This document shows positions 23,946 through 34,707 of a DNA stretch of 64,000 nucleotides, in pieces. Position numbers and translations under genes: made by a program. The stretch lies in the NCBI RefSeq assembly GCF_914767665.1, contig NC_059508.1, positions 7,006,001 to 7,070,000 of the forward strand, given 5' to 3'. Source of the stretch: Harmonia axyridis. Lineage: Eukaryota; Arthropoda; Insecta; Coleoptera; Coccinellidae. The notes under the pieces are model-generated. The model searched no databases. It was not told the DNA's origin and saw only the letters and a list, made by a program, of their open reading frames with translations. The number at the start of each line of letters is the position of its first letter. Positions within the stretch are counted from its first letter, which is position 1.

Positions 23946-24590
23946 CGTCATAAATTCAATTCACATAATGAAATTACAATGAAACATACTTCTAAAGATG
24001 AAAATAAACCTCAAAATTCTCAAATATTTGTGTAGTCTGCACACTTCATAAAACTTTTGAATGTTATCTATATGGTTCGGAGATTATCAGGAAATCAGCT
24101 AGCTCTTTTTTTATATGGTGAAATAGACCATAAAATTGTTTCATTCAATCAAATCATTCTTCCTTAGAAAACACGAAATTTCATCTGCAGATCGAAACAG
24201 AAGAATTGAAAGATTTTGAGTAAATATTTATTTGTTTGCTTAGTCACAAAATACCATACAAGTCTCCATGAAGGAATTATATTGATATTTGATAACATTT
24301 CGTTTCGAACGTTCTATTTTATTGGATCGATCTGATCCCCTATATGATTCTCTGATTGCAAATAGGTAGCTAATTAAGTAATTCATAGGTGGAACATTGC
24401 TAGTTAGGAACTTTGTGGATTGAACAAAGATTCATTTTCTAATCATTGCTAATTAACTAACAAAATGCTTAACAAGGTGGGTACATATATCCAATAGAAC
24501 AATAGAAATAATTACCTCACAGTCATATACATATATATATTTATTGGTATAACTTATAGGTCAGTGCTTTATACATCAATATATATACAG

Positions 24591-24720
24591 GGTGTCCCGG
24601 GAAGAATGCGACAAACGAATACCATGAATTAAAGTCATCATGGAGGACCCGTATCAAGAGGTTTCAATCGCCTGAGTGCCTTTGATTGGGATATACAGGG
24701 TGATGTTCATCTTATAAGTG
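24591..24720. repeat. Fragment with TACAGGGTG terminal words
   Basis: Contains TATACAGGGTGTCCCGGGAAG at 24589 and a second atacagggtga at 24704, in the same direction. These words are the ends of the TA-flanked fold-back families at 28126, 43842 and 56339. No complementary end is present, so it is a solo end or nested fragment. Confidence 0.55.
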
Positions 24721-25957
24721 AAATTTCACTGTTGAATAACTGTTTAACTAATCGACCGAATAATTTCAAATTTTGAAGTTTTGTCACCCTTTCCTATCGC
24801 CTTCCTTCAATATTTCTGAATTCGAGTAAATCAGTTCCGGACTAGGAAAATTTCAGACTTTTCCTATTTTCGTGAATATTGGATCACCCTCTAATAATTT
24901 CCTTGAATTTTCTATGATTCTGGTGTAGCGCAATGGAAAATTTCGCAAGCTTCAAATTTCCACTTCATATCTATTAAAAAAACTCAGTCGAAACTGTTGT
25001 GATATGGAAATATTATTGGGTATTTTTTCCATAAATGGAAAAAAAATTCAAAGACTGTACAGTGAACAAGCGGTCAAAATAGTCTCAGTTTCTCCATTAT
25101 CGACTGAAAAGGGTTTTCATGAAGTGGTAATTTAAATTTTAACAAAGAAAAAACGACCAGAGCCATATCAGGAGAATATCATGGTCAGAAAAAAAGGTGA
25201 AATTTGTTTATGGTGTGATAACAACTGTATAATCCATGAGTTCCTTTTTAACAACTTTGGTGTTTTTCGACGAATCACATACCTACTAACCTATCCTAAT
25301 TAGTGTTTTAATACAAGGAATATAAATGCGAAATTTGCAGATCCTTTTTTCCATATTCTTAGCCATTATGAATATCATGAAAACAGATTTGAGATGAACT
25401 GATAAAAAACAGCGCTTTGAACAAACTTAATTACAAATGACACTCAAATTCCAATTCTCAAATGAAGGAACGTGTTGTATTATTGTATGAATTATTTATA
25501 TTGAGTTCCCGATGAACTCAGGGTTGAAGTAACTTTCAATAGAATTTAGCTAAGTCAGGAGCTTTTGCGCACTTGCTCAATTTCGTATTACTTAAGCTAA
25601 AAACCGTTTTTACAAATTTACAATTTAGGAGTGAATTAACCTGCAGAGTGACATGCTATGAACATTGAACAATTAGAATAACGTGATTTTTTCAATAGGT
25701 AGGAACATTTTCGTTTATCACTTTTTTAAAAATTTTCGTTACGAAACAAAAAAGTAGCTACTTATTACCAGAATAAAAATAATGAGATGATAAAAATACT
25801 GATAATGCCTAATATAATTGGAACTTTTTCAGATTGGAATTAGAGTTAATGCAGAAGCAGATACTAAAATGCTCGAATCCATTAAATCTCAATTTGAATT
25901 TTTTTTTGAGTGGCGTCGAACTTGAAAGATAAACGATTAGAACATTTAGTACACATA
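24721..25957. other. Spacer left of the hormone gene, no gene
   Basis: No protein-like frame or window-internal repeat noticed. Confidence 0.4.
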
Positions 25958-26150
25958 GGAAACCTAGCATTCATGTTGATTGCCTATTTTCTATGGGGCT
26001 TCTTCAATCAAATTCTACAGTTATTGAGGGGGTGGTTACCACCCCTCTCTGGTCAGGGCGAAGTGGGAAAGATATAAAAGACTGATTCCGATAGTATGTT
26101 CTCATATTTGAAGCATCCTCAAACAGACAAAGTTGTAATCTGGGATAAAA
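25958..26150 (+). promoter_or_regulatory. Promoter and 5' leader of adipokinetic hormone gene 1
   Basis: The block from GGAAACCTAGCATT (25958) to the start codon is matched over its whole ~190 bp by the reverse strand at 30062-29866, upstream of the other hormone gene. It contains the conserved words cttcttcaatcaaa and cagttattgagggggtggt and a TATA box GATATAAAAG at 26071-26080. Transcription would start about 26100-26110. Conservation between paralogues implies a shared control module for cells of the corpora cardiaca; the cell type is inferred from the peptide family. Confidence 0.75.
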
Positions 26151-26417
26151 ATGAATCGTTTAGTGTTCATGTTGATTGTCTTCAGTATTTTCGGCATGTG
26201 TGTTTCTCAAATCAATTACTCGACAGGGTGGGGGAAGCGCTCATCAACTTCTCGAGATATGGATGACTGCAAAACATCAATGGTTGATTCTATAATGGTC
26301 CTCTATAGAATGATTCAGGTAAATTTAGTTTAAAAAAATGTAGACAAATTCTAATTTTCCTTGTCTTTCCAGAATGAAGCTCAGAAATTAATCGACTGTG
26401 AGAAGGCTAGAAATTAA
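26151..26417 (+). CDS. Adipokinetic hormone precursor 1 (QINYSTGW-amide)
   Basis: Two exons, 26151-26318 and 26373-26417, joined by a 54-bp intron, give a 70-residue prepropeptide. Residues 1-19 are a signal peptide (MNRLVFMLIVFSIFGMCVS). The hormone QINYSTGW follows at once, then GKR: Gly gives the C-terminal amide and Lys-Arg is the cleavage site, so the product would be pyroGlu-INYSTGW-amide. The length of eight, pyroGlu, aromatic residue 4 and Trp8 fit the adipokinetic hormone/red pigment concentrating family, which mobilises fat-body lipid and sugar through a Gq-type receptor. The remainder is a related peptide with two Cys (DDCKTS, IDCEKA), which usually pair. It faces its paralogue 3.1 kb away, tail to tail. 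Confidence 0.93.
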
Positions 26418-26596
26418 AATTTTGCTTGGCGCTTTCCTTCAACACAACCATCATTTGAATTTATTCCATGGGATTTAATTATTCTATGTTATTGATTATT
26501 TGTTTTGTCCAATTTTCAGTTCAAATAACATGACTATCTGAATATATTGCTTCCATGATTTTCTTGGATATTTTGCATGAAATTTATTTATGATCT
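26418..26596. other. 3' flank of hormone gene 1
   Basis: Short AT-rich 3' region; no perfect AATAAA, attatt-type words only. Confidence 0.35.
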
Positions 26597-26740
26597 CAGT
26601 GGCGTAGTTAGCAGACAACAAGTAGGTCCCATGCATAGGGAACTCTCAAGTATCATAATTTCTACTTGATCAAACCAGTTCAAACAGGGACTCATTTGTT
26701 AATTTGCAACCTTTCCCTAAATTACTTTGCTACGCCACTG
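26597..26740. mobile_element. 144-bp hAT-like MITE
   Basis: Left end CAGTGGCGTAGTTAGC and right end GCTACGCCACTG are inverted repeats of a form common to hAT elements. The flanking 8-mers (TATGATCT, TTTAGCCT) no longer match, suggesting age. Confidence 0.7.
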
Positions 26741-27727
26741 TTTAGCCTGATTGAACCTGGTGCGTCATTTTTTCTTGGTCAATCAAAAAAAATGTATATA
26801 AATAATTTATTTCAGTTTCCAAATATAAAACTGTAGCCATTAATTTTTTTCAAATGAAAAGAAATTGCAATTAATGTGAAATATTTACCTATTTGTATAC
26901 CGAATCATTCAATAATTGATTTCTATTCTTTCAATTTTCAATTATCTCCATACATAAAACTGTAAAAGTTTCAACTGGAAGAATGATAAATGGAGGTCAT
27001 ATAGGCTTTATTGAAATTTGGCTATTTTTATTTTTGAATTCTATCAATACATAGAATGTTTGAAAAATTAGTTTCACCAGGAAATTATTGAAATGAAATA
27101 AACAACTAATTCTGCAACAATTTATAATTTTATTGGTCCTTTCAGTATATATTTCCGTATAGTTTACCTATATTGTATATCTGATTTCAATAAATAGTGT
27201 GCCGATTATAAAACACATGGATCTCAATTGATATTTTGATTACAATATTACTCCACACTATGGTTTGTTAAATTTTCTCAATACTCGAAATCATCTAGAC
27301 ATGTGATGAAAAAATATGAAATTATCAATAGATATAAAAAATTTACGAATATCTAGCAGTAGGAAACGAACTTTATTATGAACTAAAATGAGATTATGCT
27401 ATATTGATGATGTGTTCATTTTATACGTAAGTATTTGCTGAATCAATAATATTCACTATTCACCAATGAATAATCATTATATTCTCCAAATGAACAATTG
27501 AGGTGTGAAAATGGGTTCAGATAGTGATGATGAGATTTCTTCTGATCTTACCAAAATTCAAGATGCTGAAAATATTGGTTCGTTGAACTCATAACGCAAA
27601 TATCGAAAAAACTTAGATGAATTAACGCATATGATTGTTTCACTCGAAGGAAAATTCCTGAAGATTTATAATCTTACGTGTTGTTGATTGAAAAATCACT
27701 GTATCTAGTTTCATAATACATAATGCA

Positions 27728-27895
27728 CGCATTGGCGTAACTAGAGTTGACTCATGGGAGGTTATCCCTCCATGAGAAAAAGCACAATCTATCAATTGCT
27801 TATGAGCTTTTTTCAAATTTTACTTACATTTTCTTATTTCTTCTAATCAATGGCGGGGTTATATCCCCAAATAACCCACTCTCGTTACGCCCATG
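27728..27895. mobile_element. 168-bp hAT-type MITE with perfect 8-bp duplication
   Basis: Ends CGCATTGGCGTAACTAGAGT and (reverse complement) CATGGGCGTAACGAGAGT. Flanks ATAATGCA on both sides (27720-27727 and 27896-27903). Confidence 0.82.
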
Positions 27896-28125
27896 ATAAT
27901 GCAGTTCACTAAATGTACTATATTGCTTTGGCAATTGGCCATTGGCCTGAATCCTTCAGCATATAGATAAATATAAAAATAAGCATAATAGACCCTTATG
28001 CATATCTTATTTCTTTCATAAAATGTAGTAATTTTATGTTTGGACGTTTTCCGCAATTCGTAGGAATTTGTCACCCCTCATACTTATATTGAACTTAACA
28101 TCTTCATTCATAGAATACTACGTTC

Positions 28126-28944
28126 TACGGGGTGTAACATGAGTGACTGGCCATAGCCTAGTGGTAAATGCAGGTCATCCAGACCTTTCAGAAAAGTAGC
28201 TTGTAGTGTATCCTAAGACTGTTAGTTTCGGAGATACAGGATGATTCATGCAAATTGGCCTGAATTTATGATCTCCATAACTTGAGAATCAGTAGTCCTA
28301 TTTTATTCAAATTTTTTGGGTTTATTTACTTCATGCAACCCTTCGAAATGATTAGTGTAATTTCAATATATCCAGGGCAGTACTCAGATTATTGAGTATT
28401 TTGCTTTAGACTTCGAAATCTACATTTTTCACACGTTTCAGAGAAATATCGTTATCGGCATTAAAAATTATTTAATTCAATCTAATGAATTCAATTTTAC
28501 TTATTATGTCACACTTTTTTCAAAGGAGTAGCAAACGGAAGAATTCATGTGTTCTGTAACTTTTTCGAAATACGGTCCTGTTTTTATTCTTTTTGTGATA
28601 ATATTTCTTGTAATTTGATAATTTTTCGGATTTTATAGCTTTCTCTTCGACTCTCTCCCATTGTAAACCCTCAGCACTCACTGATTGTTGTAACAGGCTG
28701 CGTAAAATATCAATTAAAAGTATGCTTGATGAAACTGTGAATTCTTTTGAAACTAGACATTAAATTAGAAAATGACGTAACCCATCTTGAGTGTATTTGC
28801 TTAATAGTAAGAATAAGTCTTGACAATTAGTTTTTGAGGAAATTCATAGCTATTTATTTCATTTCATAACACAGTATTGAATGAGAACTGAATGACCTGC
28901 ATTCACCACTAGGCTATGGCCAGTCACTCATGTTACACCCTGTA
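28126..28944. mobile_element. ~820-bp TA-flanked element with 50-bp inverted ends
   Basis: Starts TACGGGGTGTAACATGAGTG and ends with the complement CACTCATGTTACACCCTGTA. Terminal repeats extend about 50 bp with three or four mismatches (ccatagcctagtggtaaatgc). The TA on both sides is the probable target duplication. It lies between the two hormone genes. Interior without coding capacity. Confidence 0.85.
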
Positions 28945-29508
28945 TATCAGCACCAAATCATGGGAGAAGAACGTTCTGTTTTCAAATTTCTCAATTGGGG
29001 TTAAAATAATCCAAGCTTGCAGTCGCCAACACTTATGATACAGTAGAAGGTATATGCGATATAAACATTTATTCTATAGAAAAAATATTGGATTATATTA
29101 TATTAGTTGATGATTGTAGGATATTTAGCGTTGAAAGTATTTATGTATTTTTTTGTAATTGTTCATAACATAATATGAAGAAATATGTTAGTTGTATGAT
29201 ATTCTTTTGTATTGTTACAAGTGTGAGTTAATATGAATTATTTCCTTTAATTGGTTTTGAAACTTGTTGGAAAATTAAGACGTAGATTTTCTATGGAATG
29301 GATTCAGAATAAAATTACGAAATGTATTGCATTTGTGCTTGTATATGTTATGTCAAATATCCCAGAAAATCGTATTTTAGTCATTATAGTCAAATTGAAA
29401 ATTGTTCAAAATAATTAATCAATCATACAGAAAATAATTGTAGGTATAAACTTCGAATGACGCGTTGAGTTATCGGGAAGCATCAAGCACCAAGTACCAA
29501 GTATCAAT
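28945..29508. other. 3' flank of hormone gene 2, nothing else seen
   Basis: AT-rich; no repeat partner noticed. Confidence 0.4.
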
Positions 29509-29865
29509 TCATTTTTTAGCCTTCTCACAGTCGATCAACTTCTCCGCTTCCTTCTGGAAAGACGAAAACAAAACTTAGCATTTTTGATTCTTGTTTCGAT
29601 TCAAATTTACCTGAATCATTTCATACACAACCATCATGGAATCAATCATTGGAGTTTTGCAGTGATCCATGTCTTGAGAATTTGAATAGCGCTTTGGCCA
29701 TGGCTGATGTGTCCATGCATTTGGTTGTATCCACGAATTTGGCATTGGCTTTTGCCTTGGTATTAATTTTTCCTCTGGTATTAGCCAGTACGGCGTGAAA
29801 TTCAGTTGAGAAACACATATGCCAAATATACTGAAGGCAACTATTACGAACACAAAACGATTCAT
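29509..29865 (-). CDS. Adipokinetic-hormone-like precursor 2 with altered, extended peptide
   Basis: Two exons, 29865-29611 and 29553-29509, with the same intron position and same-size second exon as gene 1; 99 residues. The signal peptide MNRFVFVIVAFSIFGICVS is followed by QLNFTPYW, a good adipokinetic-hormone octapeptide close to the Tribolium second hormone core QLNFTPNW. Gene 1 has GKR after the Trp; here about 27 residues rich in Pro and Trp intervene (LIPEEKLIPRQ...NAWTHQPW) and then PKR. There is no Gly before the dibasic site, so the classical amide cannot form. The cleaved product would be an acid peptide of about 36 residues. The related peptide with its two Cys (DHCKTP, IDCEKA) is well kept, as are splice sites and promoter. 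Either a recently diverged functional peptide or a hormone gene in early decay. Confidence 0.85.
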
Positions 29866-30062
29866 CTTTTTGGATCACGTATTACAACTTTGTCCGTACG
29901 ATGATGCTTCTATTCAAAGACTTTTTGCGGAATCTGTCTTATATATCTTTTCCACTTCAGTTCAGCTATAGAGGGATTGTAATCACCACCCCCTCAATAA
30001 CTGTGTTTGATTGAAGAAGCCCTTAGAAAATAGACAATCAATATCAATGCTAGGTTTCCTAT
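29866..30062 (-). promoter_or_regulatory. Promoter and leader of hormone gene 2
   Basis: Reverse-strand homologue of 25958-26150. The words ggaaacctagcatt, cttcttcaatcaaa and cagttattgagggggtggt are kept, and the TATA box reads TATATAAG (29945-29938). It differs mainly by a few small gaps. Confidence 0.75.
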
Positions 30063-30807
30063 CCCTACGGAATATTCTGATTTACGCCATTTGAAAATAA
30101 ATATATAATTGATAAGCAAGATCATTCGACAATTACTGGTATTTTGTTTCCATATGTACTCCAGCTAAATGAGAATCGTATTTCAATTCATTATTCACAT
30201 TCTAACATTACAAAATAAATATCAACTCACGTCAAGGGAATCAAATTTGATTTTGATAATCATTGAGAAAATGTTGGGTTCACTATCTCTCTTTCAATTT
30301 AAATTCATTCGCAAGTTTCTAATAGAAATATTGAAAGAGCCCATTTGAATTCCAATATCGATATCAGTTGGTATCCAAATAATTTTCACGAATTTATTGA
30401 TTGATACCGCGTTTATTTTGATTTCCAATTTCTAACGGAAACTTTTAGTGGAGACCAAAGAACAGAGGTACAGAGGTATATGTGACCTCGAATGAAGTCC
30501 AAAGCTCCTGACTTGAAGGTAATCTTGCATGTAATCTGCAATAAAAGAGATTTTTTTCTTTCATTCGAGATACGAGGATAAAATGCATTATACAGTAAAA
30601 AAACAATGGAATAAGCTTTTATTAATAATATATCCATGATATCATGATTGATCTCAATCTATAAACGTAAATTTTGATTCAATAAATCACAATTTTCTAT
30701 ATAAAAGAACTATGCATTACCTTGTAAAGCGAGGTAGTTAATGCTATATGAAAATAAGAAATAAATACGTGCACTAAATACAATACATAACAAGAAATTC
30801 TTAAAAA
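30063..30807. other. Spacer, nothing recognised
   Basis: AT-rich gap between the promoter of hormone gene 2 and the end of the gelsolin gene. No gene-like reading. Confidence 0.4.
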
Positions 30808-33800
30808 TTATAGGTTCATCGCCCAAAAATCATTACTCCAAGAGGGAAATTGTTTCTTGAATTTTTCGTCTTCCTCTTCTTGGTTGTTTGTTATTACAGG
30901 AACTTCATCTCTGCCAAATTTCCCCAAATATGCCTAGAACAGGTCAAGTTTTTGAATTTATTCGGTCTTGACTTGATGAAGATTTCCGTGGAATGAAATA
31001 ACAAAAACCCAAATTCACAATAAAATGGAGCAGTTGTTCCAGCGTACTGTGCCTACATCAGGTTCATAAATGCCTACTGCCACAGTGCAGATGAAAATGA
31101 TTGAAAATTTATGAAAATTTAGGTTTCTGATTATTATACGGAATGGAATATTTCGATATTTTACGGAATGAAATAAACAAATTGAGGATATCTCAATCTT
31201 ACCGTGACTAATTTTTCGCTTTTCAGTTTTTCTTGGTCACTAGCATTTTTCCCGATCCATAAGTAAACTTTGGTGCCAAGGTCCAAAATCATAACATCAT
31301 CAGGATTGAGATCTTTTTGTTCGAAATCGAAAATTTGATCTACATCGAATTGCATGCTGTTATGCTTGATCGAGGCGTGAAAGAGTCTTGCTTCCCAACC
31401 TTCTGCTTCTTCACTGCTAGCTTCACGTACAACTCTACTCCTAAATGGTCTTGGGCCCTCCCATGATTTGAAGTATTGAGTGAAAGCTGTAGGTTCAGCC
31501 TCTTCCACAATCCTCTGAACATGTGTCCAAGAAGGATAATTTTTGGATTTCAAGTACTTTTCCGCGATTTTCATAGCATTGGTTTTTTCGACGGTGTTGC
31601 ACTTTTTACCTATCCAGATGAAGATATTGGAATCTATAGTATCCAAAATGAAGCAGTCATTGGTGTCTAATGATGATTTCAGTAAAGGTTTTTCTCCCAC
31701 TGCTTCGATTTCTAGTTCGCCAGAAGCATCTGACACCTTGTATAGGGATGTTGTTCGTTCTTGGTTGGCTTCAAATTGTTGATCGTCACCTCCATTTGAT
31801 TCTGAAGGTACCTCCGATGGCGAACCAGAACCAAGAATCTCGAAAAACTCTTCTCTCTCCCTATCAGAACTGGATTCATCTGTGAAAGTTTTTTTACCAA
31901 TTAAACAGTGCGATATGATACTTTCTCTGTGAAGTGAATATTGATTTATATACTTCTGACAAAGAAACTGCAACACCCAGAAGGAGCTGTTTAAATTTAA
32001 AATTTTTTTTGGTAAAACATATATAGTATAGCTAGGAGTAAATGATTGAATTCGGAGAAAAAAAGAAGGGTTCACTATTTTTTTTTCGATAAATTTGTTA
32101 ATAATGTGCTTATCGTTGGGTGCATATGATGGCCCCAAGAAGGGTAAGACGACGTCGGGGAGAAAGACGTGAACTACAGTTTGATGTTGAGCATAATGTA
32201 GACCGGACAGTAGGCGTTATGGTATGGGATGCTATTGCACATGCAAGAAGGTCACCTTTAGTCTTTGTTCGAGGTAACATGACAACGAAGCGTTACCTTC
32301 AAGAAATAGTGGAGCCATATGTTCTCCCTTACCTTAACCACCTCGAAAATCCAATATTTCAACGAGATAATGCCCGACCTCATGTTGTCAGAGTTAGTTA
32401 AATCTTTTTCGAAGCGACCCATGTGAATCTTCTGCCATGGCCGCCCAGATCCCCCGATCTTTCGCCCATAGAGCATGTTTGGGACATGCTTGGAAATTTA
32501 CCCCAGCCCCCACGGACTTTGGCGGTTCTGAGACATGAATTACAGGTAGCTTGGGTTAGTGTCCCTCAAGAAGAAATAGACCATCTTATTGCATCAATGT
32601 CGAGACAGGTTGGTGAGTGTATAGATGATCGCGGTGGACAAACACATTATTAATAAATTCATTAAAAAAAAATTGTAAACTCTCCGTTTTTTTTCTCCAA
32701 ATTTCAATCATTTACTGTTTGCTATTCTATCTATGTTTTATCGAAAAAAAAAGAATTTAAATTTAAATAGCTCGTTCTGGGTGTTGCATTTTTTTTGTCA
32801 GTTAGTATATTTAGGACATCTATTTCAACTAAGTCGATTGTTCATACCTTGCAAAATCTATCTTACCGATTATTTCCACTTTAGAGTGTCCTGCATGATC
32901 GTCATCTCGTATTTGTTGAGCAGCAGTTACAGCCTTCAACCGTTCAATTCTTCGGCTTTTAGTGCCTTCATAAACATAAATGTTTTTGCCAGCATCCAGA
33001 ATGAAACAATCACCATTATTCATCGAAGAAATGCTAGGATCCACCTGTTTCACTCTCACATTTCTTGAGCCCTTCACATGGTATAATTTCTTTTCGAAGG
33101 AATCTGGATCAACGTGATGGAAACCTGATTTAACACCGCCTGGTAGATAACGAACGCCATTCTTGAAATAGGAAATGAAGAGTTGTGATTCATGCTCTTG
33201 GACTTCACGGTATTGAATTGGCACACCACCTAGTGACTCGTCCAGTAGGACTGTTAGAACTGCAGCAGCTCCAGCTTCATCCTAAATAAAATGGTAGATT
33301 TAAACTTGGCGTGAGAGTGAGTTTTTGCTTGATGGAAATTTCAATGGATTAGTTTTCATTTTTTTGTTAAGGATTAATTCTAAAAATTTAAGTAAAATGA
33401 AACAAAAATGTGGAAGAATCATTGAAATATCTCTAGAAATGAAAAAGTTATGGGACTTTGAAGTTGCGCTCGGAAGAATAATTTCATAGTCTAGTGTGTG
33501 ACGTCACGCCACTTACACGAGGCGACTGGTATTCGCAGAGTGCTTACGAAGTCATTGGTGTACAATCAATTGTGCAGTTCGTGTCGTGTTTTGTTCATTA
33601 CACGATGGCCGAAATGAAAAAAATCCTACAAATATTGTATTGTGCCTATGTGTGCAAGCACGACAATTAAAAACCCCAATAAATTGTTTTTTCATGTACC
33701 AAATGACATGAATCAAAGGAAGAAGTGGTGCAAATTAATGAGGCGTGACTTAATTGGACCTAAAACTACTTCATATGTGTGTGAAGATCATTTTGATGTG

Positions 33801-34707
33801 AGTAACTATCAGTACTAGCTGTCTATTTCTGATAATAAAAATACTAAGGTGTGAGTTGGTTTGAAATAAATTATTGAGTAAAAATAACTTTGTCCTTTCA
33901 CGAAGCCTTTTTCCATTATGGTGACATAAAAACAAAACTCGAGTTAAAACTACACTGTACAACTACAAACGGCAAGAGAGCCTTGGCGCGGCTAAGTATT
34001 TAAACGTAATTTATGGTAAAGCGATCACAGGCAAGTGAAGTGACGTCACAGACGAGTCGGTGACCAAAGACGTTCCGCGCTAAAATACGTAAATTTAAAT
34101 AATCTATTTCTAAGTCATTTATTGATGGATTTTCAAAAATTTTTCACTGATTTATCAGTTTTGCTCTATATTTTAATTCTATAGTGTCAAATATAGTATT
34201 ATCAACATCACTAAACTAGTCCATTGAAAGGAGGAGTCAATTGTGTTTGGAGCACCATAGAATTAATTTAAAGAGTCCGTCTCCACTTAATTGAAACTTT
34301 TTTTTTTTTGGATCATCAAAACTTTAAAGTATTGAAAGAGTAGAATAAAACATACCTGAGATGTTTTTGATCCTATCCAGTAGTGTAAATTCCATTCCTT
34401 TGCATCATTCTCAAAAATTTTAGTCTAGAAATAAGAAAAAAACAGTTTGAGTATAAGCAGTTATTATGAGGCGAAGCATATCATAGTATGCTTACAGATA
34501 AGATGATATAGGAGTCTCCTTCATAGAATTTTCCATATTGATCCTTTGGGTATGGAACTGGGTTGAAATCCTGTGGGAATAAATAAAACGCATTGCAATA
34601 ATGAATAAATAATAATATAAACCTCCTATTTGACTTACCTCAATTCTCCATATTTCTATACCATGGTTCTGACCAGCATTTTCGAATTCTGGAGGAATTT
34701 CACTCAT
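30808..34707 (-). CDS. Gelsolin-family actin-severing protein, complete, four domains
   Basis: Six exons on the minus strand: 34707-34639, 34570-34496, 34424-34356, 33281-32867, 31879-31203 and 30933-30808. All have GT-AG sites with continuous phase; 476 residues. Start chosen at MSEIPPEFENAG, the first ATG after an in-frame stop and the usual beginning of a cytoplasmic gelsolin. Domain G1 spans about 10-125 (GIEIWRIEDFNPVPYP, LHYWIGSKTSQDEAG). G2 spans about 140-225 (LYHVKGSRNVRVKQV, GDCFILDAGKNIYVYEG). An acidic linker (227-250) precedes G3, about 252-350 (LYKVSDASGELEIEAV, NDCFILDTIDSNIFIWIG). The last domain, 372-476 (ARLFHASIKHNSM, PDDVMILDLGTKVYLWIG), resembles G6. There is no signal peptide, so it is cytosolic. 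Six-domain gelsolins have about 750 residues; G4 and G5 are absent here. It would sever and cap actin filaments under calcium control. Confidence 0.92.
31950..32809 (+). mobile_element. Tc1-type element in gelsolin intron 5
   Basis: Long inverted ends: tatacttctgacaaagaaac...gcaacacccagaa at left and the complementary ...ttctgggtgttgca...gtcagttagtata at right, with TA flanks. Similarity of the ends continues past 100 bp (gtaaatgattgaa). The transposase C-terminal half reads at 32120-32650: VGVMVWDAIAHARRSPL, FQRDNARPHV and PPRSPDLSPIEHVWD. With 34 residues between the Asp of QRDN and the Glu of PIEH it is DD34E. An in-frame TAA at 32399 and the missing N-terminus make it inactive. It runs opposite to the host gene. 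Confidence 0.9.
33480..34090 (+). mobile_element. Element carrying a THAP zinc-finger fragment in gelsolin intron 3
   Basis: Bounded by gtgtgacgtcacgccac near 33498 and gtgacgtcacagacg near 34038, suggesting inverted subterminal ends. GC-richer than the intron around it. It carries the THAP open frame described separately. True termini not fixed; perhaps a P-element-like relic, since P transposases start with THAP domains. Confidence 0.5.
33605..33819 (+). pseudogene. THAP-domain protein fragment
   Basis: Reading from about 33633 gives a full C2CH THAP module: YCIVPMCAST (Cys-x4-Cys), KLFFHVPND, RKKWCKLMRRD with the conserved Trp, and YVCEDHFD (Cys-x2-His), then a stop at 33817. An ATG at 33605 is in a different frame, joined across a run of seven A, so a one-base shift separates the start from the domain. 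THAP fingers are sequence-specific DNA-binding modules of P-type transposases and host factors. Only the first exon-sized part is present. Confidence 0.75.

Noticed and set aside
28138..28160. tRNA A-box-like word (tagcctagtgg) hinting at a SINE
   Set aside because: No matching B-box at proper distance and the word is part of the terminal inverted repeat, present at both ends.
31880..32138. Continuation of the long gelsolin frame upstream of exon 5
   Set aside because: It reads through the acceptor at 31880 into the intron and the Tc1 element end.
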